Shown in pieces: positions 34,480 to 43,031 of a DNA stretch of 64,000 nt. Source of the DNA: Streptomyces sp. NBC_00335. Lineage in GTDB: Bacteria > Actinomycetota > Actinomycetes > Streptomycetales > Streptomycetaceae. The position numbers were made by a program, and so were the translations under genes. The stretch is taken from contig NZ_CP108006.1 of the NCBI RefSeq assembly GCF_036127095.1, positions 186,001-250,000 of the forward strand, in the 5' to 3' direction. The first letter of the stretch is position 1, and the number at the start of each line of letters is the position of its first letter. The notes under the pieces were generated by a model. It had not been told where the DNA came from, searched no databases, and saw only the letters and a program-made list of their open reading frames with translations.

Positions 34480-36831
34480 ATGCATCCCTTCCGGATATCG
34501 AAGGCCAACGCGCGCAGACTTCCCGCGCTGGGCGCAGCCGCCTTCCTTGCGCTCGGTCTGCTCGCGCCACAGAGCCAGGCCGCCTCCGCCGGCGCCGCGA
34601 CCCCGGCCGGTCCGTACGTACGGGCAGCCTCGGCCACGGCGCCGCGGTCGATCCCGGTCCCCAAGTCGCCCGACGCGATGAGCAACGGCTCCCGCTTCCG
34701 GATCTCCTCGCAGGACAGCGCCGAGGAGTCCGCCATCGCCCCCGCGCCGACCGTGAACCCCGTACAGCCCGTACAACCGCCCAAGTCCGGCAAGGACGGC
34801 CGGCGGTCCTCGGCCGCAGCCGGGGACGAGTGCGGCGACCTCTCCGGCGTGATCAACGCGACCGGCGGCGCCCTGGTCCAGCAGCTCAAGGCACTCCCCC
34901 GGATCAGCTGTACGTACCCGCTGTTCAACCTCACCGGGGAGAACGCGCGGAAGGCGTTCAACGAAGCCCAGATGGTGACCGTCGCCCACGCGCTGCGCGA
35001 GGCCTCCGCCACCTATTCGGGCGGCAACAGCGCCTCAGTCGGCCAGTTGGTGCTGTTCCTGCGGGCCGGCTACTACGTCCAGGACAACCACGGGGACGTC
35101 GTCGGCCCCTACGGCACGGCGCTCGACGGTGCCGCGCGCGGCGCGCTGGACGCCTTCTTCGCCTCCCCGCGCAGCAAGGACGTCACGGACGCCAACGGTG
35201 AGATCCTGAACGAGGTCGTCACCCTGATCGACAGCACCCACGCGGCCGGCCGCTACGCCGGAGTCGTCAAGTGGATGCTCGGCAGCTACGACGGCACGTG
35301 GCCCGGCCAGATGAACCTCGCCATGCAGCACGTCGAGTGGGTCGTCGAGAACGGCTTCAAGGCCAAGAACGACGACCGCGGCTGGCGGGCCGCCCTCAAG
35401 GCCGACCCCGCCATCCTCAATACCTGGGCCGGCTTCATCACGCGCAACGGCGCGCAGCTCAACCGCCTGGACGTCGTCAGCAACGTCGGCCGCTTCCTCG
35501 GCCACGCCCTCGACGTCCCCGAGCTCAAGGACCGGGTCCGCCCGCTGCTCAAGGACCTGATCAACCGGTACCCGAACGTCGGCCCCACCGCGCCGATCAC
35601 CATGAACCTGGGCTGGTACACGCGCCAGTACGACAGGAACAACTGCGCGGCCTACGCCATCTGCGACCTGGGCGCACGCGTGCTCCCGGCCATCCTGCCG
35701 ATCCAGCACACCTGCACCCCGGGCCTGAAGATCCGCGCTCAGGACATGTCCCCCGGCCAGCTGGCGAGCACCTGTACCAGCCTGGTCAACCAGGACGCCT
35801 ACTTCCACCGGGTCATCGGCGACAAGGGCGCGATCCCCGGTGACGTGAACACCAACCTCGAGGTCGTCGTCTTCGACGACTACACCAACTACTCGTTGTA
35901 CGCCTGGGCCATCTACGACATCGACGTGGACAACGGCGGCATGTACGAGGAGGGCAACCCGGCCGCCGCAGGCAACCAGGCCCGGTTCATCGCCCACGAG
36001 GCGCACTGGCTGCGTCCGGACTTCCAGATCTGGAACCTCAACCACGAGTACACCCACTACCTCGACGGCCGCTACAACATGGCGGGCGACTTCGAGGCCG
36101 GCATCGTCACGCCGACCATCTGGTGGGTCGAGGGCATCGCCGAGAACATCTCGTTCGGCTACCGGGGCGAGCGCAACGCAGACGCGATCGCCGAGGCCGG
36201 CAAGAAGACCTACAAGCTCAGCGACCTCTTCGACACCGTCTACGGCCAGGACGCGGACCCCGAGGTCAACTCGAACCGGGTCTACCGCTGGGGCTTCCTG
36301 GCGGTCCGCTACATGCTCCAGGCCCACCCCGCCGACGTGGAGACCGTGCTCGGCAAGTACCGCACCGGTGACTGGAACGGTGCCCGCACCTTCCTGAAGC
36401 AGACCATCGGCACCACCTACGACGCCGGCTTCGCCACCTGGCTGACGACCGCCTGCGCGACCAACGACTGCGGCCCCCTGCCCGAGGCCCCCTCCACCCC
36501 GGTGTGCACCATCAGCGATCCCCGTCAGTTCGACGGGCACTGCCGCCGGGATGGCCTCTCTGCCACCGCCGGGAACTACAGCTACCACTTCGTGTACCTG
36601 CCGGCCGGGGTCAAGCAGCTGACCATCACCAGCAGCGGAGGCACCGGCAATGCCGACCTGTACTACGGCGGCACCAGCTGGGCCACCACGAGCAGCCACC
36701 AGGCCAAGTCCGTCAACCCCGGCAACAGCGAGACCCTGACGGTGGACAATCCGCCTTCCGGATGGCTGTATTTCAGCCTCGCCGCCGCGCAGGACTTCAG
36801 CGGGGTGAGCCTGTCCACGCAGTCCAAGTGA
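34480..36831 (+). CDS. Secreted M9-family collagenase
   Basis: A 783-aa protein with a Sec signal (LPALGAAAFLALGLLAPQSQA). The N-terminal half is the helical activator domain. The peptidase domain has the zinc motif HEYTH (H522, E523, H526) and the third ligand E551 in WWVEGIAENISF, as in Streptomyces/Vibrio-type collagenases. The last 90 residues form a bacterial pre-peptidase C-terminal (PPC-like) domain, and there is no polycystic kidney disease-like repeat. It degrades collagen or gelatin outside the cell. It is monocistronic, with an AT-rich palindrome in the promoter and a terminator after the gene. Confidence 0.92.
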   Translation: MHPFRISKANARRLPALGAAAFLALGLLAPQSQAASAGAATPAGPYVRAASATAPRSIPVPKSPDAMSNGSRFRISSQDSAEESAIAPAPTVNPVQPVQPPKSGKDGRRSSAAAGDECGDLSGVINATGGALVQQLKALPRISCTYPLFNLTGENARKAFNEAQMVTVAHALREASATYSGGNSASVGQLVLFLRAGYYVQDNHGDVVGPYGTALDGAARGALDAFFASPRSKDVTDANGEILNEVVTLIDSTHAAGRYAGVVKWMLGSYDGTWPGQMNLAMQHVEWVVENGFKAKNDDRGWRAALKADPAILNTWAGFITRNGAQLNRLDVVSNVGRFLGHALDVPELKDRVRPLLKDLINRYPNVGPTAPITMNLGWYTRQYDRNNCAAYAICDLGARVLPAILPIQHTCTPGLKIRAQDMSPGQLASTCTSLVNQDAYFHRVIGDKGAIPGDVNTNLEVVVFDDYTNYSLYAWAIYDIDVDNGGMYEEGNPAAAGNQARFIAHEAHWLRPDFQIWNLNHEYTHYLDGRYNMAGDFEAGIVTPTIWWVEGIAENISFGYRGERNADAIAEAGKKTYKLSDLFDTVYGQDADPEVNSNRVYRWGFLAVRYMLQAHPADVETVLGKYRTGDWNGARTFLKQTIGTTYDAGFATWLTTACATNDCGPLPEAPSTPVCTISDPRQFDGHCRRDGLSATAGNYSYHFVYLPAGVKQLTITSSGGTGNADLYYGGTSWATTSSHQAKSVNPGNSETLTVDNPPSGWLYFSLAAAQDFSGVSLSTQSK

Positions 36832-36853
36832 CCCGGCCCACCGGCTGACCGCG

Positions 36854-36876
36854 GCCCCAGGTCGATGACCTGGGGC
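36854..36876. terminator. Terminator of the collagenase gene
   Basis: A perfect 10-bp stem (GCCCCAGGTC / GACCTGGGGC) with a 3-nt GAT loop, 22 nt after the stop. Confidence 0.8.
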
Positions 36877-36959
36877 TCACGGCACCCTCGCCCCGGATCC
36901 GGCACCGCTTCGAATGGTGGATGATCGATGACGCTGCCATTCGTCTCCGGAGGATCCAC

Positions 36960-37400
36960 ATGACTGCCTACGACCCGGCCACTGTGAAACTGAGCCCCCA
37001 TCCACAGGTCCGCGACCAAGGCATCAGGTACGAGGAATCGGACGGCACGGAGAGTACCGACATGAACGGCTCGCCCTGCTTGTTGCTGGACTACCAGGGC
37101 CGCGTCAGCGGTGCCTGGCACCGCACCGTCCTCATCCACGCGCAAGACGGTGACAGCCATCTGATCGTGGCCTCCAACGGAGGGGCCGCCAAGCACCCGA
37201 TGTGGTTCGCGAGCGTCGAGGCCAATCCCGAGGTGCACGTACGGGTCCTGGGCGAACGCTTCCGGGCACGCGTCGACGTCCTGCCCGCGGAGGAGAAGGC
37301 CAGGGTATGGCCGCTCCTGCTCTCCGTCTTCCCCCGCTACGAGGAGTACCAGAAGGGGACCGACAGGGATATCCCGGTTCTCCGGATCAGCCGGGCCTGA
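36960..37400 (+). CDS. Nitroreductase/deazaflavin (F420)-dependent family protein
   Basis: A 146-aa split-barrel protein of the F420-dependent nitroreductase (DDN-like) family. It has the typical HRTVLIHAQDGDSHLIVASNGGAAKHPMWFASVEANPEVHV core with the conserved glycines and the K-HP-W-N-L-like turn, here KHPMWFASVEANPE. The ATG at 36960 follows GGAGGA with good spacing. It reduces an unknown substrate with F420H2 or binds the cofactor. It is convergent with the DUF6493 gene across a hairpin. Confidence 0.85.
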   Translation: MTAYDPATVKLSPHPQVRDQGIRYEESDGTESTDMNGSPCLLLDYQGRVSGAWHRTVLIHAQDGDSHLIVASNGGAAKHPMWFASVEANPEVHVRVLGERFRARVDVLPAEEKARVWPLLLSVFPRYEEYQKGTDRDIPVLRISRA

Positions 37401-37436
37401 AGGCGGCAGATGGCGCACCGCGCAGGACCCGGCGCC

Positions 37437-37461
37437 GGCCGCCCTCGCCGCGGGCGGCCGC
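37437..37461. terminator. Hairpin between convergent genes
   Basis: CGGCCGCCC (37437-37445) and GGGCGGCCG (37453-37461), with a 7-nt loop. It touches the stop of the minus-strand DUF6493 gene and lies 36 nt after the nitroreductase stop. Confidence 0.6.
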
Positions 37462-40118
37462 TACTCGCCCCGCGCGGCCGGACCCTGCGCGTTGCGTCGG
37501 AGTGCGTCGCGGAGGCGGGACGCCTGGGTGACCAGGCGGGAGCGGCCGGGGCGGGACGCGGCCTCGGCGAGGCCCGCCGGCTCGGGCGACGCCGTTCCCG
37601 ACTGCTCCACGCAGTCGGCGGCCGTCGCGAGGAGGTCTCCGGCGCCCCTCGCGTCGACCGTGCCGGTGAGCAGTGCGGGGAGCACGGCGGCCAGGACGGC
37701 CCAGGTGGTCGCGCAGGCGCCGGTCGCGGCGGAGGTGCGCAGCGAGTCGGCGAGCCGGTTGGGTTTGACCGTGCCCAGGTTCAGGAGTTCGCCCAGGTCC
37801 GCGCCCAGGCGCCCTGCGTCCAGTTCCTCCCGGGCGGCGAGGGTGAGCAGCGCGTCCGCGGCCCGCAGCCGGTCTTCGGGGTGGCGGGCGCCGAGGCCGG
37901 TGGCCACGGCGAGGTGCAGGGCCGGGCCGGCGGGGCCGCCGGCCGCGGCGAGCCCCGGGAGTACGGCGAGGCCGCCCCGCCCTTCGTGGACGGCGCAGGC
38001 CGTGATCGCGGGGAGCCACCATGCTGCCAGTGTCTCCCGGTCCTCGGGTAGGGCCGCGATCAGCAGGGCCTCGTCCCCGCCGTCCCAGCAGCGGCTGGTG
38101 GCTTTGCGTGCCTGCGCGAGCTCGTGGAAGGCCTCGGGGAACTCCCGGAGCAGAGTGGTGCGTTCCGCCGTGTCGAGGACCAGCCCCGCCGGGGTCTCCC
38201 CGTAGGCGTGCGGTACGGCCGACGCGGTGCGGCGGGTGACGGCCCCGGCCTCTCCGGCCTCGCCGAGCCAGGCCGCCAGCCTGTCCCCCTCCGGTGTGCC
38301 GAGGGCCGCCGCGGCAGGAACGGCGGAGGCGTCGCGGCGAACCCGCAGCAGGGCCTGCGCGAAGTCCACCGGGGCGGGCTGCTCGCCGAGGCGCCCGTAC
38401 TCGGTGAGGCGCTCGACGAGCACCTGGGGATCCAGGGTGCCGGTCTGCCCTGTGGGGGTGGCGAGCAGGAAGGGCAGCGGCCGGGTCGTGACGTGCCGGG
38501 CGGCTTCGACCAGGCGCGCCTGGCGGGCGACGGTGAACGCCGTGTGGTGGCAGTCGCTGCGCCAGCCCCCGAGCGCCTCCGGCGCCGGGCCCATCGGGCG
38601 CGCGTCCATGACGGCGGCGGCGACGTGCGCGAGCCCGGCCAGTTCGCCGGTGTACCAGTGGGCCCGGGCGGGGTCGAGCCACCACTGGTCGGCGAGCGCA
38701 GGGCGCAGCACTGCGTTGAGGGCCGCACGGTCCCGGTGGGCGTGCCGGACCAGGCCGTCCAGGGCTCGCTCGAACTCCTCGACGGTCGTGGTGCGGGAGT
38801 TGATGACGGCGGCTACGAGTTCCACGGTCTCCGGTACCGTCCCGGGGGCCGGTGCGAGCGGGGCCGGGAGCGGGGGCGGCGGGAGGAACTCCTGGTAGGG
38901 AGCGGCGTCGTCGGCAGGGACGGCCGCGTCCTGCCCGAGGAGTTCGACGGCACGGGTCCGGTGGGCCGGGCTCAGCGACTGGGCCTGCCCGGCGAGTTCG
39001 GCGCGTAGGACGGGGTCGTCGGTGAGGTGGGCGGCGGCCAGCTTGAGGGCGCGCTCCTGGATGTCGGTGTCGGTGTGCCCGAAGGCTTCGCCCAGCACCG
39101 CCAGCAGCTCGGGTGCGGTGGCCGGGTCACGGCGGAGCTCCTTGCCCATCAGTACCAGCTGGGCGCGGACGAGCTTCTTCTCGGGGCGGAAGAGGACGGC
39201 TGCCGACATCTCGGCCAGCAGTCGGGGGGTGAGGTGGCCCGCCGCGGCGAGCCGGGCCAGTATCCGCTGGGCGTGCCCGGCCACGGGGGACGGGGCGTCG
39301 GCGGTCAGCGCGATCCAGTCGGCGGCGCGCTCGCGCTCCTCCTCTTCGGTCGGACGGAGTCCCTGCCAGATGGCCTGGTAGGGCTTCAGCTGTCCGGCCT
39401 TGCCGCCGCGCAGCAGGCGGGCCGTGCATCCGTCGAGGAGCGCGGCACGGTCCACGATGCCGGCCTCGGCAAGGCCGGCCACGGCTGCCGGCCAGTGGTC
39501 GGGATCGTCCGGGTCGCAGCGCCAGCCGAAGGATCGGACCGGCTCGGCGGTTTCGAAGAGGCGCGGCACGAGGGTGGTGACGTGGGGGTCGTCGCGCAGG
39601 GCGTGGCCGAGCGGGGTGCGGGAGGTGTCCAGGGCCATCGCCCAGCCCTCGACGCAGCCGTCGGTGGTGGGCATCGGGCAGCCGGTGATGCGGACGAGTT
39701 CGATGATCAGCGCGTAGTCCTGCTCGACGGTGGAGGCCCGGGCGGCCAGCCGGTGGGCGAGGTCGCCCAGCCACTGGGGGTCCCGGTCGGCCAGGACGTC
39801 GAGCAGGACGCCCGTGGGCAGCGTCTGCCAGCGGCGCATGTCCGCGGCGCCGATCCAGGCGGCCGCGGCCGCCGCGCCGGTGTGGCAGCCGGCTCCGGCG
39901 ACCACCAGGGCCTGGCCCATCAGCGCCCGTTGCTGCCAGTTGTCCCAGCCCTGGGTACGCAGTTCGCCGCGCATCCGCTTCAGGACGACGAGCAGGTCCC
40001 GGCGCTGCGTACGGTCCAGCGCCTTGAGGAGGTCGGGCAGTTCGGCGGTGCGTCCGGCTCGTACCGCCTCGATGGCGCCGTCGGTGGGGGCCTGCGCGGG
40101 GGCGGAGGTGGTGTTCAT
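37461..40118 (-). CDS. DUF6493-like alpha-helical repeat protein, 885 aa
   Basis: A large soluble protein rich in Ala, Leu and Arg, built of HEAT-like helical pairs throughout (for example RDLLVVLKRMRGELRTQGWDNWQQRALMG). There is no signal peptide or enzyme motif. The ATG at 40118 overlaps the stop of the upstream SWIM gene by 4 nt, so both are translated together. I assign it to DUF6493, which is characteristically encoded next to SWIM zinc-finger proteins in Streptomyces. In related loci, MoxR ATPase and VWA genes are also present; none is seen here. A scaffold role for the SWIM protein is inferred. Confidence 0.7.
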   Translation of the reverse strand: MNTTSAPAQAPTDGAIEAVRAGRTAELPDLLKALDRTQRRDLLVVLKRMRGELRTQGWDNWQQRALMGQALVVAGAGCHTGAAAAAAWIGAADMRRWQTLPTGVLLDVLADRDPQWLGDLAHRLAARASTVEQDYALIIELVRITGCPMPTTDGCVEGWAMALDTSRTPLGHALRDDPHVTTLVPRLFETAEPVRSFGWRCDPDDPDHWPAAVAGLAEAGIVDRAALLDGCTARLLRGGKAGQLKPYQAIWQGLRPTEEEERERAADWIALTADAPSPVAGHAQRILARLAAAGHLTPRLLAEMSAAVLFRPEKKLVRAQLVLMGKELRRDPATAPELLAVLGEAFGHTDTDIQERALKLAAAHLTDDPVLRAELAGQAQSLSPAHRTRAVELLGQDAAVPADDAAPYQEFLPPPPLPAPLAPAPGTVPETVELVAAVINSRTTTVEEFERALDGLVRHAHRDRAALNAVLRPALADQWWLDPARAHWYTGELAGLAHVAAAVMDARPMGPAPEALGGWRSDCHHTAFTVARQARLVEAARHVTTRPLPFLLATPTGQTGTLDPQVLVERLTEYGRLGEQPAPVDFAQALLRVRRDASAVPAAAALGTPEGDRLAAWLGEAGEAGAVTRRTASAVPHAYGETPAGLVLDTAERTTLLREFPEAFHELAQARKATSRCWDGGDEALLIAALPEDRETLAAWWLPAITACAVHEGRGGLAVLPGLAAAGGPAGPALHLAVATGLGARHPEDRLRAADALLTLAAREELDAGRLGADLGELLNLGTVKPNRLADSLRTSAATGACATTWAVLAAVLPALLTGTVDARGAGDLLATAADCVEQSGTASPEPAGLAEAASRPGRSRLVTQASRLRDALRRNAQGPAARGE

Positions 40119-41560
40119 CGTGCGACTCCGGTGGAAGCGGTGCTGACGGAAGCGGTGCTGACGGAAGCGGTGCTGGTGGCGGCTCGGGCGGTGTCGGTGG
40201 CGGCCCGGAGCGCCATGCGGGTGGCGAGGGCGTGTTTGCAGGGGCCGCGGCGGCCGCGGTGGTCGGCCCACCACTGGCAGGTGCAGCTGAGGGCGCCTCC
40301 GGACTCGCGCACCTGGTAACGGCGTTCACCGGAGGCCACCACGGAGGTGCCGGGGCGGTCCAGGGTGACCGCGCCGGCCTCCAGCAGCGCGCGGGCGGCG
40401 ACGAGGCGCGGGTTGTGGCGTTCGGCTCGCCGGGCGTCGTAGGGCAGTTCGCGGTGGAAGTACGCGGCTTCGGCGATGTCGTAGCCGACCCGGCCGGCGG
40501 TGCCGAGTCGGGTGAGTGCGGCCCGCACCCGCTCGACCGGGAGGCCCGACTGCTCGGCGAGGTCGGCCGGGTCGATGCGCGGTTCCCAGGCGAGCAGGAC
40601 GGAGATCAGCTCGGCGTCCTCGGCCGCCGCGTCGGTGGCGAGGGCCTCCAGGACGGCGCCTTCACCGGAGAAGCCGCGGTCGGCCTGCGGGGAGAGGGTG
40701 AGGGTGAGCCGCATGCCGGGCAGGCCGATCTCCCAGGCGGAGGCGGTGGGGTTGGCGCCGTCCGCCGCGGGACCGTACACGCGCAGGCCGGTGGCCTGGC
40801 GCAGTACCCGCTGGAGGGCGGCGAGGCGCTCGGGGCCGGGCAGGCAGACCGCGCCGGGGACGGGCCGGGTGGTGGGGCGCAGCGCACGGCCCGCGGGAAC
40901 CACCCAGAGCGGCCGGCCCCCACCTGCTCCGCCCGCGGGGGTTCGCGGGAGGGAGCGCAGGAAGCGGGCTGTTTCGGCGGCGCCCAGTTCGCCGCGCAGG
41001 TCGAACCCGGTGGTGATGGCCTGGGATTCGGCGAAGCCGCGCAGCCAGCGGTCGGGCAGCGGCACCTTCTTCTCGACGACCGCGCCGTCCAGGGTGGTGA
41101 CCGCCATCTCGTCGGGGCCGACCCGCAGGTGCAGGGGGTCGTCCCCGGTGAGCCGGGACAGCGCCTCGCGCAGCGGGTTGTTGACGTCGACGTTGGTGGT
41201 GCCGTGGCCGGTGTCGGCGTCGCGCAGGCCCTCGGGCAGCACGTCGAGCCGGGCGTACACACCGCAGCAGCCGGAGAAGGACTCGAAGCGCAACCGGTCG
41301 CCGTTGCCGGTGACCACCGGATCGAGGGAGGCCAGCAGGGTGCGGCGGTAGTAGCGGGCCGCGGCCACGTCCGCGACGGCGAGCAGGGCACGCGCGGCCG
41401 CCTGAGGGGCACTCAGGAACCCTGCGAAGAACTGCGGGTGGGCCTCGGCCCCGGCCGGGGTCAGCCCGCCCGCGGTCTCCAGCCCGAGGGACCGGCCCGT
41501 CGCGGCGGAGGTCAGAGAGGAGGGGCGGACATAGGCGAAGGTGTGTGCGGTTCGCGTCAT
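40115..41560 (-). CDS. SWIM zinc-finger protein
   Basis: A 481-aa protein. Near the C-terminus it has the SWIM motif CTCQWWADHRGRRGPCKHAL (CxCx(n)CxH), a zinc-binding fold for nucleic-acid or protein contacts. The preceding 400 residues have no known motif but include a helix-turn-helix-like region (DLAEQSGLPVERVRAALTRLGTAGRVGYD). The tail consists of ASVST repeats encoded by a 15-bp tandem repeat. The ATG at 41560 is chosen because upstream codons are unlike coding sequence. It is the first gene of the two-gene operon with DUF6493. Confidence 0.85.
   Translation of the reverse strand: MTRTAHTFAYVRPSSLTSAATGRSLGLETAGGLTPAGAEAHPQFFAGFLSAPQAAARALLAVADVAAARYYRRTLLASLDPVVTGNGDRLRFESFSGCCGVYARLDVLPEGLRDADTGHGTTNVDVNNPLREALSRLTGDDPLHLRVGPDEMAVTTLDGAVVEKKVPLPDRWLRGFAESQAITTGFDLRGELGAAETARFLRSLPRTPAGGAGGGRPLWVVPAGRALRPTTRPVPGAVCLPGPERLAALQRVLRQATGLRVYGPAADGANPTASAWEIGLPGMRLTLTLSPQADRGFSGEGAVLEALATDAAAEDAELISVLLAWEPRIDPADLAEQSGLPVERVRAALTRLGTAGRVGYDIAEAAYFHRELPYDARRAERHNPRLVAARALLEAGAVTLDRPGTSVVASGERRYQVRESGGALSCTCQWWADHRGRRGPCKHALATRMALRAATDTARAATSTASVSTASVSTASTGVAR
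40133..40177. repeat. 15-bp tandem repeat x3 at the end of the SWIM gene
   Basis: Three copies of GGAAGCGGTGCTGAC (the last diverging at its final bases) encode (ASVST)n at the SWIM protein C-terminus. This is a candidate slippage tract of variable copy number. Confidence 0.85.
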
Positions 41561-41806
41561 GAACGGGACGTTAGGCGGAGCCACTGACAACGCCGTCGGG
41601 ACTGTGGACGACCCACGTCTCACCACTCACGACTCACTACTCACGGCCCACGACTTGCGGCCCACGACCGGTCGCGGACCGGCTCCGCACCCGGGAACGG
41701 CGAAGAGGAGTCGTACCGCCGATCGCGTCCGGCCCCCGTTGGCCAGGGCTGCCCCAGTGGCACCACCCGGGTGGAGGGACGCGACACGCGATCGGCCGGT
41801 CAAGCC

Positions 41807-42175
41807 TTAGGAGGACCTGCGGCGCAGAGCCATGCGGACCCCGAAGAAGATCACGAGCAGGACGATGACGAGGAGCACGACGATGGCGAGGGTCTTGAAG
41901 AGCCCGCCCTTCTTCTTGCTCTTCTTTTTCTTCTTGTTGCCGGTGGTGGCCTGGACTTGGGACGACGTGGGCGTGCGAAGCACGGTCACCGCGCCGGCGC
42001 CGGCGAGGAGGGGGCTCTGCGGGAGGGCCGCGGCCGCGGGAGCCTGGCGGACGGATGCCGCGGCTGCCGTGGCGGTCGCCGCGGGGCCCAGCAGTAGCCC
42101 GGCGAGTACGAAGAGCGGTACCAGTGCGGACACCGTCGTGCGGGAACGCTTCCTTGAAATGTGATGCTTTGTCAC
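41807..42175 (-). CDS. Small exported protein with lysine-rich linker and C-terminal membrane anchor
   Basis: GTG at 42175 with GGGGGAAAGA upstream gives 122 aa. It has a signal peptide (LVPLFVLAGLLLGPAATATAAAA) and a short Ala-Pro-rich exposed part. A KKKKKSKKKGG block is followed by a C-terminal membrane helix (TLAIVVLLVIVLLVIFFGV) and RRRSS. The topology is thus exported, held by its C-terminal helix and with poly-lysine at the membrane face. There is no LPXTG and no family is recognised. A role in cell-envelope charge or protein recruitment is speculative. Confidence 0.65.
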   Translation of the reverse strand: MTKHHISRKRSRTTVSALVPLFVLAGLLLGPAATATAAAASVRQAPAAAALPQSPLLAGAGAVTVLRTPTSSQVQATTGNKKKKKSKKKGGLFKTLAIVVLLVIVLLVIFFGVRMALRRRSS

Positions 42176-42305
42176 TCTTTCCCCCTTTTTTCGATGCCCC
42201 GGCAAGGGCCCGGCGGAACCGGACGGAGGGGGCCTTGCAGCATCGTCCGCGAGTCTGACCGCCCCGGCAAGGAGATGAGCGGAGGTACGAGCCGCGGCCC
42301 GACAC

Positions 42306-42836
42306 CTACGTCGCAGGGGGCGCGGGTGACGGCGGAGCGGGGGCCGGGGATTCGTGCGGGGCCGGCGGGTGGCATGCCGCGCGGGCGTCGTCATCCTCCG
42401 TGCGCGGCCAGTACCGCCCTTCGAGGGCCTCGGCGCTGCGATTGAGACGGACCAGGACGTCCTCCAGCTCCCGCACTTCCTCGGGGGACCAGCCGGCGAC
42501 CACCCGGGCCAGGCAGGACCGGTTGACCTCACGGTCTGCGGCGAGCCGACGCCCGCCTTCGACGGTGATGCGCAGCTTACGGGCCATGCCGCCCTCGGGG
42601 TCCGCGACGCGCTCGGCCAGTCCACAGCGCAGCAATGCGGCCGTCTGGCGGTTCACGGTCGAGGTGTCGAGCCCGAAGGCCTCCGACAACTGCCCGATGG
42701 ACATGGGGCCTTGTGTGTCGATCCGGCTGAGCAGCAGGTACGCCGACCGCTCCAGGCGTTCGGGATCGCGCTCGCGCCGGGCCAGCACCTGGTGCCGCGA
42801 GAGCAGCATCAGCTCCCGCTCCAGTTTCTCCAGCAC
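42306..42836 (-). CDS. MarR-family transcriptional regulator
   Basis: A winged-helix regulator with LERSAYLLLSRIDTQGPMSIGQLSEAFGLDTSTVNRQTAALLRCGLAER and the wing DPEGGMARKLRIT. The GTG at 42836 has an excellent GGGGAGG upstream; an ATG at 42866 would add ten residues but has a weak ribosome site. The C-terminal 25 residues are proline-rich and variable. It is divergent from the old-yellow-enzyme gene, with a strong imperfect palindrome at 42955-42983, so it most likely represses that gene and itself. Confidence 0.85.
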   Translation of the reverse strand: MLEKLERELMLLSRHQVLARRERDPERLERSAYLLLSRIDTQGPMSIGQLSEAFGLDTSTVNRQTAALLRCGLAERVADPEGGMARKLRITVEGGRRLAADREVNRSCLARVVAGWSPEEVRELEDVLVRLNRSAEALEGRYWPRTEDDDARAACHPPAPHESPAPAPPSPAPPAT

Positions 42837-42954
42837 TACGCCTCCCCGCTCCTTCCGACGCCCCATTATCGCGAACCCTGGAACCCGGCCACGACGGCCC
42901 CCGTACGGCCCGGTCCGCGTGAGGTGGCATCGCACGACGACCGACCTCGCAATA

Positions 42955-42983
42955 TGCATGATACATAGCCTGTGTACTATGCA
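42955..42983. promoter_or_regulatory. MarR operator for the old-yellow-enzyme promoter
   Basis: TGCATGATACA and TGTACTATGCA pair at 9 of 11 positions with a 7-nt spacer. It is the only AT-rich stretch in the divergent region and lies about 50 bp before the reductase start. Confidence 0.72.
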
Positions 42984-43031
42984 CTTCTCGTTGCCACCCG
43001 ACGAGTCACAGCCGCAACCCGGAGGACCCGC

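Noticed and set aside
13905..36831. Idea that the hydrolase zone is a biosynthetic gene cluster
   Set aside because: No polyketide, NRPS, terpene or RiPP core genes; the genes are independent secreted enzymes with separate terminators.
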